From NCBI RefSeq assembly GCF_025949665.1, contig NZ_JAPDFT010000001.1, positions 2,728,001 through 2,792,000 on the forward strand: DNA of 64,000 nt, read 5' to 3'. This document shows, piece by piece, positions 40,852 through 49,430 of this stretch. The DNA comes from Chryseobacterium viscerum. Its GTDB lineage: Bacteria; Bacteroidota; Bacteroidia; Flavobacteriales; Weeksellaceae. Both the position numbers and the translations under genes were made by a program. The notes under the pieces are model-generated. The model ran no database searches. It was not told the origin of the DNA and worked only from the letters and a program-made list of their open reading frames with translations. Position 1 is the first letter of the stretch, and the number at the start of each line of letters is the position of its first letter.

Positions 40852-41628
40852 TTATAACAGTTCTTTGGTTACCCCTAATCCAAACAATGCAAAATCATAT
40901 TTTGCAGGATCTGCTTCATCAAATTTTCTAATGGTAGCATCCAGTTCTTCTACCGTTTTCCAGTCATTCTGTGTTCTGGAAACCAATCCCAATTTTCTGG
41001 AAATATTTCCGGTATGCACATCCAAAGGAATGGAAAGGTTTTTCTGATCTATATTTTTCCAAATTCCAAAATCTACCCCCCGCTTATCTTTACGCACCAT
41101 CCACCTCAGAAACATAATAATCCTTTTGGCAGAAGAGTTTTTGTAAGGCGAACTGATGTGTTTATGACTTCTGTGTTTTTCTGTTTCCAGAAATCCATTC
41201 CTGAATCGTTCTATAGCGTGGAGAAAATTATTCTCCGGCTCTTTTACTTCAAACAGACTTTCCAGGCTTTCATTTTCTTTATAAATCCTGTTGAACTGTT
41301 TGATGAAATAGGAAAAGTCCTGTCCATTGAAAGTTCTGTGAATACTTTTATCCTGAATAGCTTCCAGATCTTTTTCTGAATAATTCATCACAAAATCATA
41401 GGGAGAATTTCCCATAATATCAAGCATCTTATCCGCAGAATTAATGATTGATTTTCTGTTTCCCCAGGAAATTGTGGCTGCCAGAAATCCTGCAATTTCA
41501 ATATCCTGTTTTAAAGAAAAACGATGAGGAATCTGTATGGGATCATTTTCAATAAAATCAGGAGTATTATACTGATCTGCTTTTTCGTTGAGAAAATCTC
41601 TGAGTTCTTCAAATTTCAGCATATTCAT
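40852..41628 (-). CDS. TIGR02757 (DUF2400) family protein
   Basis: A 258-aa protein of the TIGR02757 family, found mainly in Bacteroidota and Epsilonproteobacteria with no assigned function. Matching segments: EIAGFLAATISWGNRKSIIN, KRIIMFLRWMVRKDKRGVDF, IPLDVHTGNISRKLGLVSR and KYDFALFGLGVTKELL. The RWMVR and D-V-H-T region is reminiscent of helix-hairpin-helix DNA glycosylases, a distant link I infer rather than see. It starts 1 nt after the RNase Z stop, so the two are coupled. Confidence 0.85.
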   Translation of the reverse strand: MNMLKFEELRDFLNEKADQYNTPDFIENDPIQIPHRFSLKQDIEIAGFLAATISWGNRKSIINSADKMLDIMGNSPYDFVMNYSEKDLEAIQDKSIHRTFNGQDFSYFIKQFNRIYKENESLESLFEVKEPENNFLHAIERFRNGFLETEKHRSHKHISSPYKNSSAKRIIMFLRWMVRKDKRGVDFGIWKNIDQKNLSIPLDVHTGNISRKLGLVSRTQNDWKTVEELDATIRKFDEADPAKYDFALFGLGVTKELL

Positions 41629-41629
41629 T

Positions 41630-42544
41630 CTAAATCTTTACACTTTCCAAAGCTTTTGGTAAAAATGTATTGGGGAAAATATTTCTTGCTTCATCAGTAA
41701 ACACAGTCAGATCAGCATATCTGTTGGAAAAATGTCCTAAAATTAATTTTTCAACCTGAGCTTTCTGGGCAATCGTTGCCGCCTCCAATGCCGTAGTATG
41801 TCCTGTATAATCAGCCATTTCCTTCAAATCATGTAAAAATGTCGATTCATGATAGAGAACGGTAACATTTTTAATAATCGGAATCACACTTTCAAGGTAA
41901 CGCGTATCGCTGCAAAATGCGTAGGATACCGGCGGAGCAGGTTCAAGAGTCAGAATTTCGTTTTTAAGAACATAGCCATCACTCAATACAAAATCTTTTC
42001 CTGCTTTTATATTGTGATAATCACAGGTTTCAATCTCACTGTATTTGGCAATTTCTTTCATATTAAGATGTCTGTCTTTCGGCTTTTCCTTAAAAAGGTA
42101 ACCGTTACAGTAAATCCTGTGATCCAGCGGAATAGTATATACCTCTACTCTGTTGTCTTCATATATTTTTTCGGAATAATCTTTATCCAGTTCATGGTAT
42201 ACCACTTCAAAACCGCGGTGTGTTTCCGTAATCTGGAAAATGGTTTCCAGCATCTTCTTAATACCTTTCGGACCATAAACATGCAGCGGGGTATCTCTTC
42301 CTAAAAGACGGAAAGAAGCAATAAGTCCCGGAAGCCCGAAACAATGATCCCCATGAAGATGGGAGATAAAAATATGATTGATTTTTGAAAATCTTGCTTT
42401 TGCTTTTCTCAGCTGTACCTGTGTACCTTCTCCACAATCAATAAGGAAGAGCCTTTCTTCCATTTCCAGCAGCTGAGCTGTGGGTGATGTATTGATAGTC
42501 GGAATTGCTGAGTTGAAGCCTAATATTGTTAAATAAGTACTCAA
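41630..42544 (-). CDS. rnz: Ribonuclease Z
   Basis: RNase Z trims the 3' end of tRNA precursors. The 304-aa protein is a metallo-beta-lactamase with HIFISHLHGDHCFGLPGLIA (zinc motif HxHxDH), FLIDCGEGTQVQLRKAK, YAFCSDTRYLESVIPIIKNV and KLILGHFSNRYADL. The start is TTG at 42544 (TTG-AGT-ACT-TAT): an in-frame TAA lies 9 nt upstream, and the first ATG would remove the conserved LTILGFNSAIP strand. Coupled to the TIGR02757 gene behind it. Confidence 0.95.
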   Translation of the reverse strand: MSTYLTILGFNSAIPTINTSPTAQLLEMEERLFLIDCGEGTQVQLRKAKARFSKINHIFISHLHGDHCFGLPGLIASFRLLGRDTPLHVYGPKGIKKMLETIFQITETHRGFEVVYHELDKDYSEKIYEDNRVEVYTIPLDHRIYCNGYLFKEKPKDRHLNMKEIAKYSEIETCDYHNIKAGKDFVLSDGYVLKNEILTLEPAPPVSYAFCSDTRYLESVIPIIKNVTVLYHESTFLHDLKEMADYTGHTTALEAATIAQKAQVEKLILGHFSNRYADLTVFTDEARNIFPNTFLPKALESVKI

Positions 42545-42612
42545 ATCAATAATTTATTATAACAAATGTACGACAGAAAATCTAAATGGGTAGTTCACCC
42601 TGATATTTAAAC

Positions 42613-43188
42613 TTAATCAGTCACTTTTAAAAAATCCATAAATAAATCTAAGGCCTGCTTACGGTGGCTGATTTTGTTTTTGTCTTCCGGATCCATTTCT
42701 GCAAAGGTTTTTTCATATCCTACCGGAACAAAAATAGGATCATACCCGAATCCTTTGAAGCCTTTATTTTCTGTCAGTAAATTTCCGTGAACTCTTCCTT
42801 CAAAATATTGCGCTCCGTTTTCATCATAGTAGCACAGAACAGTAACGAAATAAGCCTTTCTATTTTCAATTCCTTGCATTTCCTCCAGCACCTTTTCAAT
42901 ATTTTTCGCAAAATCGTGATCTCCGGCGTAACGTGCAGAGAAGATCCCAGGTCTTCCATCCAAAGACTCTACTACAAGTCCGCTATCATCTCCCAAACTT
43001 GGAACACCTGTTTTTTCGAAGCAGTATTTTGCCTTGATCAGGGCATTGGCATGAAAAGAGTCTCCATCTTCCACAATTTCTTCGTGAATATGATAATCGG
43101 TAAGACTTTTCACAACGCAATCACTTCCCAGGATCTGTTGAATTTCTTCTTTTTTATGTTCGTTGTGTGTAGCTACTAATAATTCCAT
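42613..43188 (-). CDS. rdgB: RdgB/HAM1 non-canonical purine NTP pyrophosphatase
   Basis: The enzyme removes dITP, dXTP and related purine nucleotides from the pool. It has ELLVATHNEHKKEEIQQILG at the N-terminus, SLGDDSGLVVESLDGRPGIF, FKGFGYDPIFVPVGYEKTFA and ISHRKQALDLF, which is the full family pattern. I place the start at ATG 43188 (MELLVATHN), where the family begins; an ATG at 43200 would add four residues, and a TTG at 43206 two more. Confidence 0.94.
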   Translation of the reverse strand: MELLVATHNEHKKEEIQQILGSDCVVKSLTDYHIHEEIVEDGDSFHANALIKAKYCFEKTGVPSLGDDSGLVVESLDGRPGIFSARYAGDHDFAKNIEKVLEEMQGIENRKAYFVTVLCYYDENGAQYFEGRVHGNLLTENKGFKGFGYDPIFVPVGYEKTFAEMDPEDKNKISHRKQALDLFMDFLKVTD

Positions 43189-43229
43189 TTCTATATTCAT
43201 TTTCAATTTTACTTTTTTAACCTGGTTAC

Positions 43230-44060
43230 TTACATTTCAGCATAATGCACTTTATACTTTTTCATAAAAAGATAATAGAATAAAGAGAAAAGTATAATTC
43301 CTACAGCCAGTACAAGCCATTCTGAAACATTAAGAACTTTTGCAAAACTTTCATCTTTACCATAAAGTACCAACAGCGACAGGGTTAAATTATTAAACGC
43401 ATGCAGCAGTATGGGCATTAGTAAAGATTTTGTTTTATGATATACCAATCCCAGCACACAGCCCAGCATCACTGCACTGATAAACTGCCATGGGTTTCCG
43501 TGAACCACTCCAAAAATAATGGAAGCATACAAAATTGCTTTCCAGGGTTTTACTCCTTTATTAATCAATCCTTTCTGGATAATCCCTCTGAATATAATCT
43601 CCTCAAAAATCGGAGCCATGATTACGGTCATGATAATCATTACCACCGGATTATCTGTCAGCTGGCTCATCAACTGGGTAAAATATTCATAAAAATCACC
43701 AAAGAAAGGTCCTGTAGTAGGAATCTGAGCGGCAATAAATTCAGAAATAAACATCATTCCCGCCATCATTGGAAAAATAAGGAGATAGGTAGAGAAGTTA
43801 ACGGATGATAAGTTGAAGTTAAGCTTCTTTTGGGTAGTGCGCCTTACGATGAAAAAATCAAAAAAGGCAATAGCAGTAAGGAATCCTACAGAATTTGCAA
43901 CCATAAGGAACCAGTCTTTCAATTCTATATTTTCCCTGAAAACAACTTTCCAAAAAGTGCTGAATAAAGAAACAGCCATTGTTCCTACAAATAATCCAAC
44001 CACCAAAACAACACCGCCAAACCATGTGAACGTAAACTTCGGATATTTGCTATTTTCCAT
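43230..44060 (-). CDS. CPBP family intramembrane metalloprotease
   Basis: A 276-aa polytopic membrane protein of the CPBP (Abi/CaaX-protease-like) family. Motif 1 is APIFEEIIFRGIIQKGLI (EExxxR), motif 2 IIFGVVHGNPWQFISA, and motif 3 PILLHAFNNLTLSLL, which together form the predicted intramembrane active site. The ATG at 44060 (MENSKYPKFTFTWFGG) fits the family start better than a TTG further upstream. Substrate unknown; it converges on nothing and is divergent from prfC. Confidence 0.88.
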   Translation of the reverse strand: MENSKYPKFTFTWFGGVVLVVGLFVGTMAVSLFSTFWKVVFRENIELKDWFLMVANSVGFLTAIAFFDFFIVRRTTQKKLNFNLSSVNFSTYLLIFPMMAGMMFISEFIAAQIPTTGPFFGDFYEYFTQLMSQLTDNPVVMIIMTVIMAPIFEEIIFRGIIQKGLINKGVKPWKAILYASIIFGVVHGNPWQFISAVMLGCVLGLVYHKTKSLLMPILLHAFNNLTLSLLVLYGKDESFAKVLNVSEWLVLAVGIILFSLFYYLFMKKYKVHYAEM

Positions 44061-44232
44061 CCTTTCTCTGTAAAAGTTTATTAGAAACAAAGATAATTTT
44101 TTTGAATGCTACAGGCAACTAAAAAAGGAATTTCTTATTTATTTAATGACGTTATAACGGCCATTTGTAAACCGGTTCCAAACTCTACTACCCACCCACT
44201 CCCTATACTGATAAGCATTGTTGTAATTTAAA

Positions 44233-44264
44233 TTTGAAAACCTCGCAAAAAATCCCGATTTTTG
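44233..44264 (+). promoter_or_regulatory. Predicted prfC promoter
   Basis: TTTG (44233-44236), 20 nt, GATTTTTG (44257-44264), one base off TAnnTTTG. It would start transcription near 44271, about 10 nt before the prfC ATG. Confidence 0.55.
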
Positions 44265-44281
44265 CAACTTCAAAATACGAT

Positions 44282-45877
44282 ATGTCAGACTTAATCAAAG
44301 AAATACAAAAAAGAAAGACCTTCGGGATTATTTCCCACCCGGATGCCGGAAAAACAACTCTTACAGAAAAGCTGCTTCTTTTCGGTGGTGCTATTCAGGA
44401 AGCGGGTGCGGTAAAATCCAACAAAATAAAAAAAGGGGCTACCTCCGACTTTATGGAAATCGAAAGACAGAGAGGGATCTCTGTAGCAACTTCCGTATTG
44501 GCTTTTGAATATAGAGACCACAAAATCAATATCCTGGATACTCCGGGTCACAAAGACTTTGCTGAAGATACCTACAGAACTTTAACGGCTGTGGATTCTG
44601 TGATCGTTGTTATTGACGTTGCAAAAGGAGTTGAGGAACAGACTGAGAAACTTGTTAAGGTTTGCAGAATGAGAAACATTCCTATGTTGGTTTTCATCAA
44701 TAAATTGGACCGTGAAGGGAAAGATGCTTTCGATCTTTTGGATGAGGTTGAACAAAAATTAGGACTAACAGTTTGTCCGCTTTCTTTACCAATTGGTATG
44801 GGGAGTGATTTCCAGGGGATTTATAACATCTGGGAAAACAATATTCAGTTATTCTTAGAGGAGAAAAAACAGAAAGTTGGAGATTCTATCAAGTTTGATG
44901 ACATCAATGATACTTCTATTGATGAAGTGATTGGTGAAAAAGCAGCCAAAACTTTAAGAGAAGAACTTGATCTTATTCAATCTGTTTATCCTGAATTTAA
45001 TCGTGATGATTATATGAAAGGTGATCTTCAGCCTGTATTCTTCGGTTCAGCTTTAAATAACTTCGGAGTACGTGAATTACTGGATGCTTTCATTGATATT
45101 GCTCCAATGCCGCAGCCAAAAGAAAGTGATACGCGTCTTGTAAAACCTGAAGAAAGCACTTTCACAGGATTTGTTTTCAAAATCCATGCTAATATGGACC
45201 CTAAACACAGAGACAGACTTGCTTTCGTAAAGATTGTTTCAGGAACATTCAAGAGAAATGAGAACTATTTATTGGTAAGAGAGGGTAAAAAAATGAAATT
45301 CTCTTCTCCTAACGCATTCTTTGCAGATAAAAAAGAGGTAGTGGAAGAAAGTTTCCCTGGTGATATCGTAGGTTTACATGATACCGGAAGTTTCAGAATC
45401 GGAGATACACTTACAGGAGGAGAAAAATTGAGCTTCAAAGGTATTCCTAGTTTCTCTCCTGAACATTTCCGCTATATCAACAACAACGATCCGTTGAAAG
45501 CTAAGCAATTGGCAAAAGGTATTGACCAGCTGATGGATGAAGGGGTTGCACAGCTATTTACGCTTGAAATGAACGGAAGGAAAATTATCGGAACTGTAGG
45601 AGCACTTCAGTATGAGGTTATCCAATACCGTCTGGAACATGAATATGGTGCAAAATGTACTTATGAGCCTCTATCTATGCACAAAGCATGTTGGGTAGAA
45701 GCAGATGAAAAATCTGAAGAATTCAAAGAATTTGCAAGATTAAAGCAAAGATTCCTGGCAAGAGATAAATACAATCAACTGGTATTTCTTGCAGACTCAT
45801 CTTTCACCATTCATATGACACAGGAGAAATTCCCGAATGTAAAATTACATTTCATTAGTGAGTTCCAGGAAAATTAA
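44282..45877 (+). CDS. prfC: Peptide chain release factor 3
   Basis: RF3 is the GTPase that recycles RF1/RF2 after translation termination. The 531-aa protein has G1 SHPDAGKTTLTEKLLLFGG, KSNKIKKGATSDFMEIERQR, G3 DTPGHKDFAEDTYR, G4 FINKLDREGKDAFDL, then RF3-specific domains 2 and 3 (FVFKIHANMDPKHRDRLAFV, GALQYEVIQYRLEHEYGAKC). ATG 44282 gives the standard start MSDLIKEIQKRKTFGII; an upstream TTG at 44234 overlaps the promoter and is rejected. A terminator follows about 50 nt downstream. Confidence 0.96.
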   Translation: MSDLIKEIQKRKTFGIISHPDAGKTTLTEKLLLFGGAIQEAGAVKSNKIKKGATSDFMEIERQRGISVATSVLAFEYRDHKINILDTPGHKDFAEDTYRTLTAVDSVIVVIDVAKGVEEQTEKLVKVCRMRNIPMLVFINKLDREGKDAFDLLDEVEQKLGLTVCPLSLPIGMGSDFQGIYNIWENNIQLFLEEKKQKVGDSIKFDDINDTSIDEVIGEKAAKTLREELDLIQSVYPEFNRDDYMKGDLQPVFFGSALNNFGVRELLDAFIDIAPMPQPKESDTRLVKPEESTFTGFVFKIHANMDPKHRDRLAFVKIVSGTFKRNENYLLVREGKKMKFSSPNAFFADKKEVVEESFPGDIVGLHDTGSFRIGDTLTGGEKLSFKGIPSFSPEHFRYINNNDPLKAKQLAKGIDQLMDEGVAQLFTLEMNGRKIIGTVGALQYEVIQYRLEHEYGAKCTYEPLSMHKACWVEADEKSEEFKEFARLKQRFLARDKYNQLVFLADSSFTIHMTQEKFPNVKLHFISEFQEN

Positions 45878-46321
45878 GAAATAAACAGGCAAAATCACAA
45901 AAGGCCGAAATTGTTTACAATATAGATCCGCAGAAGTTTTCTGCGGATTTTTTTATTATGTATTTTTTAAAACCACCCCGTCAAAAATTCGTTGAATTTT
46001 TGCCACCCCTCCAGAGGAGGGGAATTTTTAGGTTACTGAACTAATATTTGGCGGAATGACAAAGTGTATGGATAAATTTATCGCTCTGTTTGTCATTCCG
46101 CAGGAATCTAATCTAATAAAACTTTGTTATCAAACACTCCAAGAACACATATCCTACTCTTTTAGTATCCTAAACAGGGAAACTACTTTGTAAATCTTTT
46201 GTAAAACAAATACAAAATACTGAAAATAAAACAGTTAGCACTTTACCAGCACAATACATTCTATTTACAATCTTTACAAGAACTTCCCTACTAATTTTAC
46301 TTCATCAAAAAAATTAATGTT
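45878..46321. other. Intergenic region with dispersed palindromes
   Basis: 444 bases. After the prfC terminator come AAAAATTC-GTTG-AATTTTTG (about 45982-46002), CCCCTCC-AGA-GGAGGGG (about 46006-46022) and an imperfect palindrome GCGGAATGACAAAG ... TGTTTGTCATTCCGC (about 46052-46101) related to those at 2877 and 51357. The remaining 200 bases before the DUF4349 gene are AT-rich with nothing recognisable. Confidence 0.6.
45925..45954 (+). terminator. prfC terminator
   Basis: ATCCGCAGAA / TTCTGCGGAT stem with a 3-nt loop followed by a run of T. Confidence 0.85.
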
Positions 46322-47266
46322 ATGAAAAAGTTCATATTACTTATTGCTGTATCAGGCACCTTCATTATGTGTAAAAAAGGAGAAGCAGCACAAAATAAAA
46401 TCAATGAAGTTATTAATACAGCCGACAGTACTGCTACTGCTGCTACAGAAACCATTGACAATGCAGGTAAAACAGCAAACCAGATTATGGATTCTGCCAG
46501 TATTAAAATAAAAGATTTTGAGAGTACTAAAAACGACATCCAGCAAAAAATAGAAAACACCTCGAAGATGGCGGATTCCTTATCTGAGAAAATAGCCACT
46601 ACAAAACTGGAATCCAAATTAGAGAAAAAAGATTCTGCTGAAAAACCATCTGAAAAAATAGCAGTAAAAACTCCGGCTCCAAAGGTGATTAAAGAAACCA
46701 AAATCATTTATAAAGACAAGCCTAAAAATGACAGTTATGAACTGAATATGCCAAAAGATAAAATGGTAAAATCAGGGTATCTTGTTATAAAAGCGGAGAA
46801 TGCGGAAACTGTGAAGGAAATCATCAGAGAAGAAGCCCATAAAAACAACGGCTACATCAAAAGTGAAAATCTTTCTTATGTGGAATCTGCCAGCCCTTAT
46901 GGAGAGAATCAAAAGACATACAGCCTTGATATCAAAGTTCCAATCCAGCATTTTGATGGTTTAATGGATGCCATCAACAATAATGTTGGAGACATAGATA
47001 CTAAGGATATTCAGGTTTCAGGGCGTAATTATACAGACAATACAATCTGTACGATCAATGTAAATATCAGTGATAAGGCTCAAACAGAAAAAGAACCTAA
47101 AACTTTCGGTGGAAAATCATTGGCAGCCATTGAATCAGGTTGGGAGGTAATCACTTCTATTTTCCTCTTTATTCTTCCGTTATGGCCTTTATTTCTTATT
47201 GCCGGTATTGGATATTACTTTTACAAAAAGAAAAATAAAAATATTCCTCATAACGACTCTCACTAA
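46322..47266 (+). CDS. DUF4349 lipoprotein with C-terminal membrane helix
   Basis: A 314-aa protein with a lipoprotein signal (GTFIMC, Cys17). It has an alanine/lysine-rich coiled region (about 20-115), then a DUF4349 domain (MVKSGYLVIKAENAETVKEI, HKNNGYIKSENLSYVES, YSLDIKVPIQHFDGLMDAIN), and a membrane helix near the end (FLFILPLWPLFLIAGIGYYF) followed by a lysine-rich stop-transfer tail. So both ends are tied to the inner membrane. Function of DUF4349 is unknown. A terminator follows directly. Confidence 0.85.
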   Translation: MKKFILLIAVSGTFIMCKKGEAAQNKINEVINTADSTATAATETIDNAGKTANQIMDSASIKIKDFESTKNDIQQKIENTSKMADSLSEKIATTKLESKLEKKDSAEKPSEKIAVKTPAPKVIKETKIIYKDKPKNDSYELNMPKDKMVKSGYLVIKAENAETVKEIIREEAHKNNGYIKSENLSYVESASPYGENQKTYSLDIKVPIQHFDGLMDAINNNVGDIDTKDIQVSGRNYTDNTICTINVNISDKAQTEKEPKTFGGKSLAAIESGWEVITSIFLFILPLWPLFLIAGIGYYFYKKKNKNIPHNDSH

Positions 47267-47270
47267 GTTT

Positions 47271-47296
47271 AAAATCCATCTTCAGGGTGGATTTTT
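47271..47296 (+). terminator. Terminator of the DUF4349 gene
   Basis: AAAATCCA / TGGATTTT stem around TCTTCAGGG, with a T tract. Confidence 0.75.
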
Positions 47297-47500
47297 AATG
47301 TTTTTTTAATGAGGTTTAGAATTGAATTTCAATTCTAATGTCTAATTTTATCAAATATTCAGTGAAACAGTTTGCTTATCTGGAAAATTCCTTTTAACTT
47401 TAAGTAGAAGCAAAATGTGATGAATCTTTGTTGTCAAACAAGATTCAAAATAAGTTTGGAAATTTTTATTTCATATATTAATATTTTGTGATTTGGTGTA

Positions 47501-47531
47501 AAATAAGGCCCTCAGATTGAGAGCCTTATTT
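47501..47531 (-). terminator. Terminator of the 47535-47900 gene
   Basis: AAATAAGGC / GCCTTATTT with an inner CTCA/TGAG pairing just past the stop. Confidence 0.75.
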
Positions 47532-47534
47532 GTT

Positions 47535-47900
47535 TTATTTCATATTCACTACTTTGTCTACGACAAACTTTGTATTTCCTCTCCATGGAAGAGCACCATT
47601 GTATTCTTTGTAATGCAGATCAAAGGTTTTACCGCTGTTCGTTTCCAATTGTTTGAAAATCTCAGGATCATCTACAGAAAACTCAAACTCATAGCTTGTA
47701 ATTGTTCCTGTTTTTCCTCTCCCGAAGCCTTCCTGAATCAGCTTACCTTCATAGGTCTTGAAGATATAACCTTTTTTCATAGCATAGTTCAGGTATCCGG
47801 ATTTTACCCCTTCTCCGAAAACAAAATAGTACTTATACCAGACAAATACACCTAGTAACAACAGTACAACACCGAGGATGATCCACAAAGATTTTTTCAT
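47535..47900 (-). CDS. Conserved flavobacterial membrane-anchored protein
   Basis: A 121-aa protein with one N-terminal helix (SLWIILGVVLLLLGVFVWYK) and a soluble domain (SGYLNYAMKKGYIFKTYEGK, GTITSYEFEFSVDDPEIFKQ, GALPWRGNTKFVVDKV). It corresponds to a small conserved flavobacterial protein that is sometimes labelled 6-phosphogluconate dehydrogenase in databases, but nothing in the sequence resembles that enzyme. It lies 22 nt downstream of the acyl-CoA dehydrogenase gene. Function unknown. Confidence 0.7.
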   Translation of the reverse strand: MKKSLWIILGVVLLLLGVFVWYKYYFVFGEGVKSGYLNYAMKKGYIFKTYEGKLIQEGFGRGKTGTITSYEFEFSVDDPEIFKQLETNSGKTFDLHYKEYNGALPWRGNTKFVVDKVVNMK

Positions 47901-47922
47901 AGGTAGTGTGTTTTATAAAATG

Positions 47923-49062
47923 TTATTTCGCGATACTTCTTGAGATCACAATTTTCTGAATTTCAGAAGTTCCTTCGTAGATCTGAGTGATTTTTGCATC
48001 TCTCATTAATCTTTCTACATGGTATTCTTTCACGTATCCGTATCCACCATGGATCTGTACTGCTTCAATAGTAGTATCCATTGCTACCTGAGAAGAGTAT
48101 AGTTTCGCCATAGCTCCACTTTCAGAGATATCTTTTCCTGCATCTTTTTCACATGCTGCTTTGAAACATAACATTCTTGCCGCTGTGATCTGAGTTGCCA
48201 TATCAGCCAATTTGAATGCAATAGCCTGGTGGTTAATGATCTCAGTTTTGAAAGCTTTTCTTGTTTTAGCATATTTCAATGCCAGTTCGTAAGCTCCTGA
48301 AGCAATACCTAAAGCCTGAGAAGCAATACCGATTCTACCTCCGTTCAATACAGCCATTGCAAAGTTGAACCCGAATCCATCAGCACCAATTCTGTTTTCT
48401 TTTGGAACTTTTACGTTATTAAAGATCAAAGAGTGTGTATCACTTCCTCTGATTCCTAATTTGTCTTCTTTCAATCCGATTTCAAATCCTTCCCATCCTC
48501 TTTCTACGATGAAAGCATTGATCCCTTTGTGTTTTTTCTCAGGATCTGTCTGTGCAATTACGATATAATAAGTAGCTGTTCCACCGTTGGTGATCCAGTT
48601 TTTGATTCCGTTTAAAAGATAATAATCTCCTTTGTCTTCAGCAGTTGTTTTCTGAGAAGTAGCATCAGAACCAGCTTCAGGCTCAGATAATGCAAATGCT
48701 CCTATTACCTGCCCGCTAGCCAATGGAGTAAGATATTTTACTTTCTGTTCTTCAGAAGCAAATTTTTCAAGACCGGCACAAACCAATGAGTTATTTACAG
48801 ACATTACAACAGCTGCAGAAGCATCCACTTTTGCAATCTCCTCCATTGCCAGCACGTAAGAAACGCTGTCCATACCTGCTCCTCCGTATTGTGGATCTAC
48901 CATCATTCCTAAAAGTCCCATTTCTCCCATTTTTTTCACCTGTTCTGCAGGGAATTTCTGGTCACGGTCTCTTTCAATCACTCCAGGTAATAGTTCGTTC
49001 TGTGCAAAATCTCTTGCTGCCTGCTGAATCATCAGCTGTTCTTCCGATAAATTAAAGTCCAT
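47923..49062 (-). CDS. Acyl-CoA dehydrogenase
   Basis: A 379-aa FAD enzyme that oxidises acyl-CoA to enoyl-CoA. Signatures: FALSEPEAGSDATSQKTTAE, KNWITNGGTATYYIVIAQTD, RIGIASQALGIASGAYELAL and the C-terminal IHGGYGYVKEYHVERLMRDA, followed by YEGTSEIQKIVISRSI. The Glu in QIYEGTSEIQ is at the usual catalytic-base position of short/medium-chain enzymes, which suggests a butyryl-CoA-like substrate range, though chain length cannot be read by eye. The long-chain acyl-CoA ligase gene is divergent from it. Confidence 0.95.
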   Translation of the reverse strand: MDFNLSEEQLMIQQAARDFAQNELLPGVIERDRDQKFPAEQVKKMGEMGLLGMMVDPQYGGAGMDSVSYVLAMEEIAKVDASAAVVMSVNNSLVCAGLEKFASEEQKVKYLTPLASGQVIGAFALSEPEAGSDATSQKTTAEDKGDYYLLNGIKNWITNGGTATYYIVIAQTDPEKKHKGINAFIVERGWEGFEIGLKEDKLGIRGSDTHSLIFNNVKVPKENRIGADGFGFNFAMAVLNGGRIGIASQALGIASGAYELALKYAKTRKAFKTEIINHQAIAFKLADMATQITAARMLCFKAACEKDAGKDISESGAMAKLYSSQVAMDTTIEAVQIHGGYGYVKEYHVERLMRDAKITQIYEGTSEIQKIVISRSIAK

Positions 49063-49430
49063 AAAAAAAATAATTAGATAGCCGTAAATTTACACTTTTT
49101 AAGCAAATCTGAAAAAATAAATTAAAGACAGGAAAAACGCACAGAAAAAGGGAGTTGAAACAGATTCTAAGGTTCAAAGTGCCTACAAATGACATCCCGG
49201 TTTACCAATCGGGAATACCATCCAATTCAGGAGGGAAAGTAAAAACAGCAGGTTAAGGTATACCGGATCTGTAATGAGCCCCCGGAACCACCCTTTAAAG
49301 GCTTCCAGCCCTCTTTTTGATTCAATATATTATGGCAAGCATTTAACTAATTCCTAATTATTACATTCCTATGTTTTCAATTAAAAAAAATGCTTATATT
49401 TAAATTTCTTTATAAATTATTTAAAAAATC
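49063..49430. other. Divergent intergenic region
   Basis: 368 bases between the acyl-CoA dehydrogenase and the acyl-CoA ligase genes. No convincing promoter match, gene-like frame or strong hairpin was seen. A fatty-acid-responsive operator might be expected, but I cannot identify one. Confidence 0.35.

Noticed and set aside
44234..44281. Upstream TTG start for prfC
   Set aside because: The TTG lies in the -33 box of the predicted promoter, and RF3 proteins begin at MSDLIKEI-like residues, matching ATG 44282.
46297..46707. 136-codon minus-strand hydrophobic frame opposite the DUF4349 gene
   Set aside because: It is antisense to the alanine/lysine-rich coding region, which produces apparent hydrophobic residues on the other strand.
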